NCBI GenBank assembly: GCA_035528905.1
Contig: DATKXU010000051.1
Span: 11,810-75,809 of the forward strand
Reading direction: 5' to 3'
Length of the DNA stretch: 64,000 bases
Origin: DATKXU01 sp035528905
GTDB lineage: Bacteria; Armatimonadota; UBA5829; DTJY01
Shown: piece after piece, positions 1 to 8,065 of the stretch
Layout: each line of letters begins with the position of its first letter
How positions within the stretch are numbered: the stretch's first letter is position 1
Program-made: the position numbers and the translations under genes
Notes under the pieces: generated by a model
Told to the model about the DNA's origin: nothing
Databases searched by the model: none
Seen by the model: the letters and a program-made list of their open reading frames with translations, nothing else

Positions 1-250
1 CGCGGCGCATCAGATCAATCACCAGGGGACTGAGCCCACACTTGACGACGTGCGCGCCCATCATCAGGATGACGGCGCTGCCTCGATCACGCGCAAGCCG
101 GATCCGATCGGCCAGAACCGGCAGCGCAGGATGCTCGAACGGCTGGACGCGCGTGTCCGGATGGATCATGATTGACAGATCTGCATCATGCTCGCGCTCC
201 GAGAGCGACTTAATGAGCAGCCTGGATCGGTCAAACTTCGGGAAGGGCAT
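1..250 (-). CDS. Deoxyhypusine-synthase-like protein, 3' end cut by window edge
   Basis: A minus-strand frame opens at an ATG whose codon ends at 250 and runs off the left edge without a stop, giving 83 residues. An AAGGAGAGG ribosome site lies about 8 bases upstream. The N-terminus reads MPFPKFDRSRLLIKSLSERE and later contains the patch ILMMGAHVVKCGLSPLVIDL. That patch resembles the NAD/substrate-binding region of deoxyhypusine-synthase-like proteins found in bacteria that lack eIF5A, whose function is unknown. The family name is from memory of the motif, so it is tentative; that this is a real gene is well supported by start, ribosome site and uninterrupted frame. It is divergent from the ABC importer that begins at 432. 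Confidence 0.6.
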   Translation of the reverse strand, partial: MPFPKFDRSRLLIKSLSEREHDADLSIMIHPDTRVQPFEHPALPVLADRIRLARDRGSAVILMMGAHVVKCGLSPLVIDLMRR

Positions 251-340
251 GGAGTTCCTCTCCTTGAGGTAACGATTCGACGGCAAGCCGACGGCCTCCT
301 TCGTATGGCGCTGAAAAGGGGATATGCAATCGTCACCATA

Positions 341-369
341 TTGACGCGGGCTGGGCGATTTGCTATACT
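341..369 (+). promoter_or_regulatory. Sigma-70 type promoter for the ABC importer
   Basis: TTGACG at 341-346 and TATACT at 364-369 are separated by 17 bases. Transcription would start near 376, about 55 bases before the TTG start of the importer gene. Confidence 0.65.
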
Positions 370-431
370 CCCCTCGGCGCACTCCCGCAGAATGTGTTCT
401 CCGGAACGGCCGACTCCGAGGAGAAGTGCCT

Positions 432-2897
432 TTGAAGAAAGCCATCTCGCATACTATCTACGCTCTGATTCTGCTCGCCTTGACCCTCGCAGCCTCCGCC
501 ACGGCTCATGCGGCCCCCGCAGACAAGGACAAGGGCGTTGTGATTCTGCACCTATGGGGCGGTCACTGGGGAATCCCGGCTAAGGATTCGGTTGACCCCT
601 GGGACCGCGCGCGCCGGGCTGTCTTCGAGCGCTTCCAGGAGCTCCATCCGAACATCAGGATCATCAGCGCCAGCGGTTTGCAGGTTCAAGGCCCGGCAGC
701 CGAATCCGGCTTCCTGATGGCAATGGCAGGCGGCACCGCTCCTGATGTCTTCTACGTCAATTTCCGAAAGCTCGACAGCTTCATAAGCCAGAACTTCCTC
801 TATCCGCTGAATGAGTACCTCGAGAAGGACCCTGAGGTCATGCAGCGGATACATCCCACGATCCGCAACGTGATCAACGTTGACGGCAAGGTATACTGCA
901 TCCCCTGGTATCAGTGCGTGATGGCACTCTACTACCGCAAGGACCTTTACAAGCAAGCCGGCCTCGATCCGAATAGGCCGCCGCGGAACTGGCACGAGTT
1001 CTACGAATACTGCAAGAAGCTCACAATCCCGGAGAAGGGCCAATCCGGCTTCGGGTTTGCCGCCTGGCCCCAGGGAACATCCTATCATTGGACGAACTTC
1101 CTCTGGGAGGCCGGCGGTGACGTTGTCGCAAGGAACAAGAAGGGCGAATGGCGAGCGGTGTTCGACACGCCGGCAGGTGTGACAGCCCTCAAGTTCTACC
1201 GGAAGCTGGTCACCGAAGAGTGGATTCGGCCTTCCGACGGCAAGCGCATCAAAGGCGTGGCATCCCGCACGAATTCGTACACCCAGGACATCCAGGAAGG
1301 CAAGATCGCACAATGGTTCGCGTACTCGACTGACATAGTCACGAACAAATCCAATCTGAACCCGAGCCTCCTGGGAATCGCTGCGCTCCCCGCCGGCCCG
1401 GCCGGGCGCGCGAACGAAATCAATGCGGGTATGTGGGGCATGAACTCCCAGCTTAGGGACAGGCGCGTCCGGGACGCCGCCTGGGAGTATATCAAGTTCA
1501 TGGCAAGCGAGGAAGCGGATCGGGTGCGCACCAAGGCATACGTGGAATCGGGCCTCGGCAAGCTCGTCAACCCCGACAAGCTGGAGAAGTATGGCTACAC
1601 CGAGTACCTGCGCGGCATTCCGAAGAGCTGGGTTGAGGCAAACAAAGAGGCGTTCAAACACGGACGGCCCGAGCCGTATGGCAAGAACTGCGAGATGATT
1701 TACACCGAACTGGACGAGCCGCTGGAGAGGATCACGCTGAACCCGACATTGGATCCGAAGAAGCTCCTGGATGACTGCGCGAGAAAGATAAACACCAAGC
1801 TGCTCGGCTATACCCCGCCCGGCGTCATGGAGAAGAAGCGCAAGATCGCCTGGACGAGCTTTGCGTTCCTCCTTGCCCTTACCGGCTCGATAGGCGCGAT
1901 CCAGGTAAAGAGATTGGCGAGGAGCCACGCGGACGATACAGCGGACACGCGGGTAGTCCGCAGGAGCAGGACGGTGCACATCGTCGCCTGGCTCTTCATG
2001 CTCCCTGCTGTGTTGTCCATCCTCGTGTGGGCGTATTATCCGCTGCTGCGCGGCATGGTGATGGCATTTCAGGATTATCGCATCCTTGGGGGAAACAGAT
2101 TCATCGGGCTGGACAACTTCATCGAGGCCGTCGGGCAGGAGACCTTCTGGCGAGGCATCCTGAATAGTCTGCTCTACGCCGGGATGACGATCGGCCTGGG
2201 GTTCTTCGTGCCGATCTTCCTTGCGCTGATGCTCCACGAGGTACCGCGGGGAAAGATATTCTTCCGCACGCTCTACTATCTGCCGGCGGCCACGAGCGTC
2301 CTGGTCATAATGTTCCTGTGGAAGTGGTTCTACGATCCCTCGCCGCAGGGGCTGTTCAACACAATAATCGGCTACTACAACCAGATTGCCATCGGTCTGG
2401 CCCAACATATCCATCCGGTCCTGGCACACCTTCAAATTTCCCAGCAGACCTGGCTCCAGGACCCTAAGTTGGCGATGCTGTGCGTGATCCTTCCGGGCAT
2501 CTGGGCCGGAGCAGGTCCCGGAAGTATCATCTATCTGGCGGCGATGAAGAGCATCCCGGACGAGATGTACGAGGCAGCGGACCTTGACGGCGCCGGGGTC
2601 TGGAGCAAGATTCGGCGGATCACGATTCCCGCCCTGATGCCACTCATCATTATTAACTTCGTAGGCGCGTCCATCGGCGCATTCAAGGCGATGGAGACCG
2701 TGTTTGTCATGACGGGCGGCGGCCCGTTGAACGCGACTCACACCATCGGCCTGGAAATCTGGTACAACGCCTTCATGTACCTGAAATTCGGCTATGCCAC
2801 GGCGGCTGCTTGGATCATGGGCAGCATGCTGATAGGCTTTACCATATACCAGCTCAGAATCCTGAGGAATGTGCGGTTTGCGGCGGCAGGGGAGTAG
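432..2897 (+). CDS. Sugar ABC importer: substrate-binding protein fused to MalF-type permease
   Basis: This 821-residue polypeptide joins two subunits that are normally separate. Residues 1-27 are a signal peptide (LKKAISHTIYALILLALTLA then AHA). Residues about 30-450 look like a family-1 extracellular sugar-binding protein, with GGTAPDVFYVN and an aromatic-rich core. A membrane anchor follows at about 471-490. From about 510 onward it is a MalF-like permease with six hydrophobic segments and the cytoplasmic EAA loop EAADLDGAGVWSKIRRITIP. There is no stop or frameshift between the parts. I place the start at the TTG at 432 because AGGAG lies 8 bases upstream and the signal peptide begins there; an upstream ATG at 360 has no ribosome site and overlaps the promoter. 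The partner permease follows 36 bases downstream. No ATPase gene is nearby, so a shared MsmK-like ATPase is likely. The substrate is unknown. Confidence 0.85.
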   Translation: MKKAISHTIYALILLALTLAASATAHAAPADKDKGVVILHLWGGHWGIPAKDSVDPWDRARRAVFERFQELHPNIRIISASGLQVQGPAAESGFLMAMAGGTAPDVFYVNFRKLDSFISQNFLYPLNEYLEKDPEVMQRIHPTIRNVINVDGKVYCIPWYQCVMALYYRKDLYKQAGLDPNRPPRNWHEFYEYCKKLTIPEKGQSGFGFAAWPQGTSYHWTNFLWEAGGDVVARNKKGEWRAVFDTPAGVTALKFYRKLVTEEWIRPSDGKRIKGVASRTNSYTQDIQEGKIAQWFAYSTDIVTNKSNLNPSLLGIAALPAGPAGRANEINAGMWGMNSQLRDRRVRDAAWEYIKFMASEEADRVRTKAYVESGLGKLVNPDKLEKYGYTEYLRGIPKSWVEANKEAFKHGRPEPYGKNCEMIYTELDEPLERITLNPTLDPKKLLDDCARKINTKLLGYTPPGVMEKKRKIAWTSFAFLLALTGSIGAIQVKRLARSHADDTADTRVVRRSRTVHIVAWLFMLPAVLSILVWAYYPLLRGMVMAFQDYRILGGNRFIGLDNFIEAVGQETFWRGILNSLLYAGMTIGLGFFVPIFLALMLHEVPRGKIFFRTLYYLPAATSVLVIMFLWKWFYDPSPQGLFNTIIGYYNQIAIGLAQHIHPVLAHLQISQQTWLQDPKLAMLCVILPGIWAGAGPGSIIYLAAMKSIPDEMYEAADLDGAGVWSKIRRITIPALMPLIIINFVGASIGAFKAMETVFVMTGGGPLNATHTIGLEIWYNAFMYLKFGYATAAAWIMGSMLIGFTIYQLRILRNVRFAAAGE

Positions 2898-2933
2898 ACC
2901 GTAGACTGCAGTCTAATACCCGGAGGCTGACCT

Positions 2934-4811
2934 GTGTCCCTGATTCCCACTGTTGGTCGGAAATCCTGGTCAATGCGAATACTGATCGGCGGGCTGTACA
3001 TCCTGCTCTCGCTCGGCGCGGTCACGATGGTCTATCCGTTCCTTATCATGCTGGCTACGTCGGTCACGAGCAGCGTGGATGTCAACGACCACAGCGTCAT
3101 TCCCACGTATCTATACAATGACGCTGCGCTCTTCGCCAAGTACAGCGAAATCAAGTACGCCGGAGACATTGAGGTGATCAATGGCTGCTATCGCTCAGAT
3201 TTCGCCAGGGCGGAGAACATCTCCGCTCCCCAGACAGGACCGCTCAGCCCTGAGCAAATGCGGTTGGTGCGCGATTGGAACGATTTCTGCGCATCCCTGC
3301 CGATCAAGTACAAGCAGGCTAATTACGGACCCGTCGGCTTCGCTCCGAGCAAGCTGCTGAACCGATATAGAGAGTTCCTGAGAAGGCGCTTCAATGGCGA
3401 CATCTTTGCGCTGAACCGCCTCTACCGCGAGGAGAACACCGCCTTCGAGCAGGCATTCGTCCCCTTTGAGCGCCCTACAAAGCGGGAATGGCAGCCGGAA
3501 AAGAACCCCAAGATGCAGGAGTGGCTGAAATTTGAGGAGACGCTTCCAGCGGACTACCTGCGCGTTGTCGGAGGTGATCCACTCTTCGCCTCGTTTCTGG
3601 AGGTAGATAAGTACGACGGCGATATTGCCAAGCTGAACGCTGCGTACCGCACGGACTACAAGTCATTCGCCGAGGTGCACCTGTCCCCTACTCTTCCTGC
3701 AAATCCAAGGGCGCGAGCCGATTGGGAGGAGTTTGCCCGGAATATGCTGCCGTTCCGCTATTTGGAGCTCTCGGAGTCGGCGGCGCCGGTGTATCGCGCG
3801 TTTCTATCGAAGCGGTACTCCGGCAACATCCGCGAGGTCAATCGGATTTACGGCACGGCCTACACATCCTTCCAGCAGATCGGCCTTCCACCAAATCCGC
3901 CTGCCGAGGGCACGCCGCTCATAGACTGGATGGACTTCATCGCCAAGGTCGTCCCTGCAAAGAGCATCCGGGCAGTGAACGCAGAGAGCCTCTTCCGAGA
4001 GCAAGTGCTCCAGAAATACGGGAGACTGGAGGCCGTGAACCGCGCCTATGGCATCAGGATCACGAGCATCCAGCAGTTCTCGCCGCCATATCATCTCGCC
4101 GACTGGTCTTACGCGTTGTCGCACAAGAAGGCTCTCCGCAAGTACTTCGTGACGTGCAACTATGCCATGGTGCTGAACTATATCCTGCTCCACGGGCGCG
4201 CGGTGCTCAATACAGCCGTGTTCTGCCTGGCGGCGATCTTGACGCACCTGATCGTGAACCCCCTCTGTGCGTATGCGCTCTCCAGGTACAACCTGTCATA
4301 CGCGTACAAGGTCTTGTTGTTCCTTCTCGCCACTATGGCGTTTCCGGCGGAGGTGGCGATGATACCGAACTTCCTGCTGCTGAAGCAGTTGAACCTGCTG
4401 AACACGTATTGGGCATTGATCCTGCCCGGCATGGCCAGCGGGTTTGCGATATTCCTGCTGAAGGGGTTCTTCGACAGCCTCCCCAAGGAGCTTTACGAAG
4501 CGGGGATCATAGATGGAGCTTCGGAGGCGAGGATGTTCTGGCAGATCACCGTGCCGCTTTCGAAGCCGATCTTTGCTGTGATCGCGCTCCAGTCGTTCAC
4601 AGCCGCATACGGGGCGTTTATGTTCGCATTCCTCGTGTGCCAGAACCCGAAGATGTGGACGATGATGGTCTGGCTCTACGAGCTCCAGATCAGCGCCCCG
4701 AAGTTCGTGACAATGGCGGCGCTCTCCGTCGCGGCGCTGCCGACCCTGCTGGTCTTCATCTTCGCCCAGAACGTGATTATGCGGGGAATTATCCTGCCGA
4801 GCTTCAAATAG
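2934..4811 (+). CDS. MalG-type sugar ABC permease with large extracellular repeat insert
   Basis: This is a 625-residue protein, more than twice the usual ~280 for MalG-type permeases. A first membrane helix lies at about residues 14-43. About 365 residues of hydrophilic sequence are then inserted before the remaining five helices (about 416-625), which include the EAA loop EAGIIDGASEARMFWQITVP. The insert contains five related units beginning near residues 63, 140, 216, 285 and 352. Each has a core like KYxGDIxxLNxxYxTxYxSF (for example KYDGDIAKLNAAYRTDYKSF). By topology the insert faces outside. The start is GTG at 2934, with CGGAGG 7 bases upstream. It pairs with the receptor-permease fusion upstream. 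The repeats could hold sugar or the fused receptor; that is inference. Confidence 0.85.
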   Translation: MSLIPTVGRKSWSMRILIGGLYILLSLGAVTMVYPFLIMLATSVTSSVDVNDHSVIPTYLYNDAALFAKYSEIKYAGDIEVINGCYRSDFARAENISAPQTGPLSPEQMRLVRDWNDFCASLPIKYKQANYGPVGFAPSKLLNRYREFLRRRFNGDIFALNRLYREENTAFEQAFVPFERPTKREWQPEKNPKMQEWLKFEETLPADYLRVVGGDPLFASFLEVDKYDGDIAKLNAAYRTDYKSFAEVHLSPTLPANPRARADWEEFARNMLPFRYLELSESAAPVYRAFLSKRYSGNIREVNRIYGTAYTSFQQIGLPPNPPAEGTPLIDWMDFIAKVVPAKSIRAVNAESLFREQVLQKYGRLEAVNRAYGIRITSIQQFSPPYHLADWSYALSHKKALRKYFVTCNYAMVLNYILLHGRAVLNTAVFCLAAILTHLIVNPLCAYALSRYNLSYAYKVLLFLLATMAFPAEVAMIPNFLLLKQLNLLNTYWALILPGMASGFAIFLLKGFFDSLPKELYEAGIIDGASEARMFWQITVPLSKPIFAVIALQSFTAAYGAFMFAFLVCQNPKMWTMMVWLYELQISAPKFVTMAALSVAALPTLLVFIFAQNVIMRGIILPSFK

Positions 4812-4836
4812 AAAAGGGGTCCAGGCGTGGAGCGCG

Positions 4837-4856
4837 CATTTCCGATGCTTCGGAAG
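4837..4856. repeat. Left copy of a 20-bp direct repeat
   Basis: CATTTCCGATGCTTCGGAAG here matches CATTTTCGATGTTTCGGAAG at 5572-5591 at 18 of 20 positions. The pair brackets the hypothetical gene at 4876-5562. A partial core copy (TTTCGATGCTTCGG) lies at 4883-4896 inside the 3' end of that gene. Confidence 0.6.
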
Positions 4857-4875
4857 CAGAGACCTCCAGGTCGCG

Positions 4876-5562
4876 TTATGTGTTTCGATGCTTCGGGGGC
4901 AATCTAAGATTATGTAGAAAGAACATGAGAGCAGTGGATAGCGTCTGGGAATCTGGGAGTCTAATGCGTGCTTGCCATGACTTCTGATTCTTCGCATAGA
5001 ACCCCAGTTTGAGCCACCTACCGATGCTAAATAGTACATTCCGCCAGCATATCGACATTCGCTCTTTCCGCGATCCGAACTGGATATTCTTGACTCTGTA
5101 GCCGGCGCAGTAAATGGAAAGCGCTGCGCGCTGTTCACGAAGGTTCTCTAGGGAACACAGGAATTGGATAGTACTGCTGTCCATCTCGTAGGAACGCCAG
5201 CCAAACTTGACTACCAGTCCTGTGGCGACATTGTCGGCAGTATCCGTTGAGTGTTCAGATAGGATGTCTATCGCACGAAGGCGACATAAGAAGTACCCAC
5301 AGTTCTTACCGTAGAAACCGAGTACAACTGACATTTTTGGGAACGGAAGGCCAAGATTCTTGATGTAAAGTTCGAAATAGTGAAATCCGTTGGGATGGGT
5401 AATTGACTGCTCCTCGGCGCTAGACACCTGCGTAATCGTGAATATGTGCTGCGTGGTTTTGCACCGTAGATCCCAGGCGATGCATAAGGCTACAATCGCG
5501 ATAACCATGGGTGCAAACGCCGCCACCAAGCTGCAGAGACTGATGCCATCAGCCATTGTCAT
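4876..5562 (-). CDS. Hypothetical membrane-anchored protein
   Basis: This 228-residue protein belongs to no family I recognise. It begins with one hydrophobic segment at about residues 8-32 (SLVAAFAPMVIAIVALCIAW); the rest is mixed alpha/beta-looking and soluble. I choose the ATG at 5562 because GGAGG lies 5 bases upstream; an ATG four codons earlier lacks a ribosome site. Base and codon use are visibly more AT-rich than in the flanking importer. The gene is bracketed by an 18/20 direct repeat (4837-4856 and 5572-5591) and lies downstream of a methyltransferase-nuclease fusion on the same strand. This context suggests horizontally acquired DNA. A defence accessory role is possible but nothing in the sequence proves it. 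Confidence 0.6.
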   Translation of the reverse strand: MTMADGISLCSLVAAFAPMVIAIVALCIAWDLRCKTTQHIFTITQVSSAEEQSITHPNGFHYFELYIKNLGLPFPKMSVVLGFYGKNCGYFLCRLRAIDILSEHSTDTADNVATGLVVKFGWRSYEMDSSTIQFLCSLENLREQRAALSIYCAGYRVKNIQFGSRKERMSICWRNVLFSIGRWLKLGFYAKNQKSWQARIRLPDSQTLSTALMFFLHNLRLPPKHRNT

Positions 5563-5571
5563 GCACTCCTC

Positions 5572-5591
5572 CATTTTCGATGTTTCGGAAG
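5572..5591. repeat. Right copy of the 20-bp direct repeat
   Basis: CATTTTCGATGTTTCGGAAG matches the left copy at 4837-4856 with two transitions. It overlaps the region just upstream of the start of the hypothetical gene. Confidence 0.6.
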
Positions 5592-5626
5592 ACTTGCTCC
5601 CGAAACCGGGAAGCTACATCCGCCCA

Positions 5627-7222
5627 CTACATCCCCAACTCCCCCTGCTCACCTTCCCGGACCAGCTTCTTGCCGCCGCCGGACTTGAGGGAGTAGCCTT
5701 TCGGGAAGTCGAACTCGTTACCCTCAAGAAGTTCCTTTATCGTGCGTACCTGAAGCTTGGCAATCTTCCTCCCGCTTGGAGAATCGAAGAAGCCCAGTTC
5801 GTCCGCTTCGCGGCACATCCCTTTCGTGGGAGTTTCGAGGCAGATGAAAAAGCCCATCGCCGCTTTTTCCCGCTCGATCACGTGTGCGAAATCACGGATG
5901 ACGCTCGGCGTGAGGTGGCCGCCCTTCACCTGGCATACCGCCCATTGGAGCTTTCCTTGCAGGTCCATGAAATAGACCTTGCCGTCAATCCCCTTGTCTC
6001 CGCTCTTGTCCGGTTGGGGTACGCCCGCCACTAAGCCGACCGCCCATATCTCGAACTGCTTCGGGCTTTCCTCAAAGAGCTTATGGGCGGAATATGCGTC
6101 CTTCGGATCGCCGATGACATCGTAGTCCTGCCCGCGCTTGAGGCCGAAGTTCTCCGCCAGGCGGCTGATCATCAAGTCCAGGGCGATGTAGGTGATGTCT
6201 ATGCCGATCCATTTCCGCCCGAGCTTCTCGGCGGCGACAACCGCCGTTCCGCACCCGCAGAACGGGTCCAGCACCAGATCGCCGGGGTTCGACGAGGCGC
6301 TGACGATACGCTCAAGGAGGGCCAGGGGCTTTTGGGTGGGATAGCCCATGCGCTCCTGCGCCTGAGCACCGATGGGAGGGATGTCCGTGATGAGGGAAGA
6401 GATACGCGTGCCCCTCTGCTCATGCAGGTACCGCTTCAGGTACGGGCGACCTGTTCCGCTCCACTCGATCCTGCCCTCCGCATCGAGCTTCTCGAGCTTC
6501 TCGCGCACCACGCGCCATCCGTACGGCGGCGTGTAGCCTTTGTACTCGTAGGTGAGGTTGGGCCGGAGGCCCATGGTAGCGGATCGGATTACATGGTCCA
6601 GCCTATACACACCGCGCTCGTCCTCGTGTCGGTAGAACTCGTGCACGTACGCGGGGTCGTGTCCGAGGAATTGAGGATTCCACACCCTTTCCCGACCTTT
6701 GCAGTAGTAGAAGATGGTATCGGCGACCGCCATCCACTTCATGCTGTCGTTGTGGCTGCTGGTGCGCTTCCACGTGATCTCGTTCACGAAGCGTTGAGGC
6801 CCGAAGGCGACGTCCAGCAAGATCTTCAGGTAGTGGCTCGCAACGGGATCGCAGTGGAGGTAAAGGCTCCCCGTACGCTTGAGGACGCGGTGGAGTTCAA
6901 GGACGCGGGGGGCCATCATGAGCAGATAGGCCATCATCTCGCTTTGACCCAGGATGCGGTACAGAGACTCCATCAGATCGAACAGGCGGGCGTTTCGTGG
7001 ATCCTCGAAGAATTCCTCGTATCGGCGCTTGCTCCATTGCCATGTATCGGTGAACGCGGTTATCTGCGCCTGGTTCTCGTCCTTCTTCGCCTGCTTGAAG
7101 AGGACGTTGTAGTCGCGGGCGGAGTTGAACGGCGGATCAAGGTAGACCAGGTCAACCGACTCGTCTGCGATGTGCTCCCGCATTATAGGAAGGTTGTCAC
7201 CGTAGTAAAGGGTATTTCTCAT
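5627..7222 (-). CDS. Beta-class DNA methyltransferase fused to Mrr-like nuclease domain
   Basis: This 531-residue protein begins MRNTLYYGDNLPIMREHI and carries the catalytic DPPF motif (motif IV) near residue 35. The S-adenosylmethionine-binding DPFCGCGTAVVAAEKLGRKW (motif I) comes later, near residue 315. Motif IV before motif I is the beta-class order used by N6-adenine or N4-cytosine methyltransferases such as type III Mod. The C-terminal ~130 residues contain GDKGIDGKVYF followed by AVCQVKGG. This is the D...QxK pattern of Mrr-type PD-(D/E)xK restriction endonucleases. The protein could therefore be a one-chain restriction-modification enzyme. No separate Res or specificity subunit is nearby. 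TAAAGG lies just before the ATG. Motif assignments are good; cleavage activity is inferred. Confidence 0.8.
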   Translation of the reverse strand: MRNTLYYGDNLPIMREHIADESVDLVYLDPPFNSARDYNVLFKQAKKDENQAQITAFTDTWQWSKRRYEEFFEDPRNARLFDLMESLYRILGQSEMMAYLLMMAPRVLELHRVLKRTGSLYLHCDPVASHYLKILLDVAFGPQRFVNEITWKRTSSHNDSMKWMAVADTIFYYCKGRERVWNPQFLGHDPAYVHEFYRHEDERGVYRLDHVIRSATMGLRPNLTYEYKGYTPPYGWRVVREKLEKLDAEGRIEWSGTGRPYLKRYLHEQRGTRISSLITDIPPIGAQAQERMGYPTQKPLALLERIVSASSNPGDLVLDPFCGCGTAVVAAEKLGRKWIGIDITYIALDLMISRLAENFGLKRGQDYDVIGDPKDAYSAHKLFEESPKQFEIWAVGLVAGVPQPDKSGDKGIDGKVYFMDLQGKLQWAVCQVKGGHLTPSVIRDFAHVIEREKAAMGFFICLETPTKGMCREADELGFFDSPSGRKIAKLQVRTIKELLEGNEFDFPKGYSLKSGGGKKLVREGEQGELGM

Positions 7223-7287
7223 GCCTTTAGTATTTTACAGAAAGCGAAGGTTTTCCTACATGGGGGCAGCCTGCCATCACCCCCGTC

Positions 7288-7308
7288 CCCTCTCCCAAAG
7301 TGAGAGGG
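7288..7308. repeat. Short intergenic inverted repeat (CCCTCTC / GAGAGGG)
   Basis: CCCTCTC at 7288-7294 and GAGAGGG at 7302-7308 form a 7-bp stem. The sequence is related to the longer CCCCTCTCCC / GGGAGAGGGG element at 41429-41451 and to the element near 30945, so it belongs to a dispersed intergenic repeat family. Confidence 0.5.
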
Positions 7309-7340
7309 AGAAATCCATAGCCCTTCCCTGGACCCCTTTC

Positions 7341-7973
7341 CTACTTCAGCGAGGCCAGGAAGCTTTTCACGTTATCAAACATGTAGTTGTATACCGCATC
7401 CATCTTGGCCTCGATACCCTCCAGGCCCGTGAACGGTTCAGGATGCTGAACGTCCAGCTCGACGTATAGCTGCGAGGGATCGTTGAAGAAAGGCTCGATT
7501 CTCAACTCATGAATGCCGTCCTGATGCAGCACAATGCGCAGACCGGTGCCTTTGCGTCCCGGACCGAGCGGCTCCCATTGTTCCGGTCGGATTGCAATTG
7601 CACGGGACTCCAGGAACTCGGCTGCAGCTCCCGGTTCGGACAACGGCAGGAAAGCCGTCAGTTTGACGCCGAATGTCAGGAATTGCTGGATCTTGGCCCT
7701 GCTCTGGACTAGGTTGAAGATGTCCAGGCACTTCTCCTTGCTCGCCTGGAAGTACATGACTTCCTCGTTCACCTGAATGCGGCCCTGCTGGACGAAGCAG
7801 TCGTTATTCGGGTTCGCCATGCGAACGCCGTCGGGCAGATGCTGCAGCGTCTGATACGGATAGCGTTCGGTGATCAGCGCATACAAGCGGTTCAGATCCA
7901 CCGTTTGGAGCGACAGCGGCGGATACAGTAGACCGGCGGTCAATCGTCGGCAGGTGAGAAGCTCAGGGTTCAT
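7341..7973 (-). CDS. Conserved-looking hypothetical protein
   Basis: This is a 210-residue soluble protein beginning MNPELLTCRRLTAGLLYPPL. AGGAG lies about 8 bases before the ATG. There is no signal peptide or membrane segment. The central part (FNLVQSRAKIQQFLTFGVKL) and the acidic C-terminal half with FFNDPSQLYVELDVQHPEPF look like a compact alpha+beta fold with good coding character, but I do not recognise the family. It stands alone between the methyltransferase fusion (same strand, 118 bases downstream) and the iron-dependent alcohol dehydrogenase (upstream). No function is proposed. Confidence 0.65.
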   Translation of the reverse strand: MNPELLTCRRLTAGLLYPPLSLQTVDLNRLYALITERYPYQTLQHLPDGVRMANPNNDCFVQQGRIQVNEEVMYFQASKEKCLDIFNLVQSRAKIQQFLTFGVKLTAFLPLSEPGAAAEFLESRAIAIRPEQWEPLGPGRKGTGLRIVLHQDGIHELRIEPFFNDPSQLYVELDVQHPEPFTGLEGIEAKMDAVYNYMFDNVKSFLASLK

Positions 7974-8065
7974 AAGGGTATCTCCTGCGCCAAGCGGCGC
8001 ATCCTCGGCTGAGACGCGTCAATTGTAACACGGGCAGGAACCCGGGTCAAGGCAAAAGCCCACAA

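Noticed and set aside
552..2741. A long open frame on the minus strand across the receptor-permease fusion
   Set aside because: It is the mirror frame of a strongly coding GC-rich gene; its translation is Arg/His/Pro-rich with no family motif and no ribosome site.
1827..2897. Separate permease gene starting at the ATG at 1827
   Set aside because: There is no stop between the binding domain and this ATG and no ribosome site before it, so one fused protein is the simpler reading.
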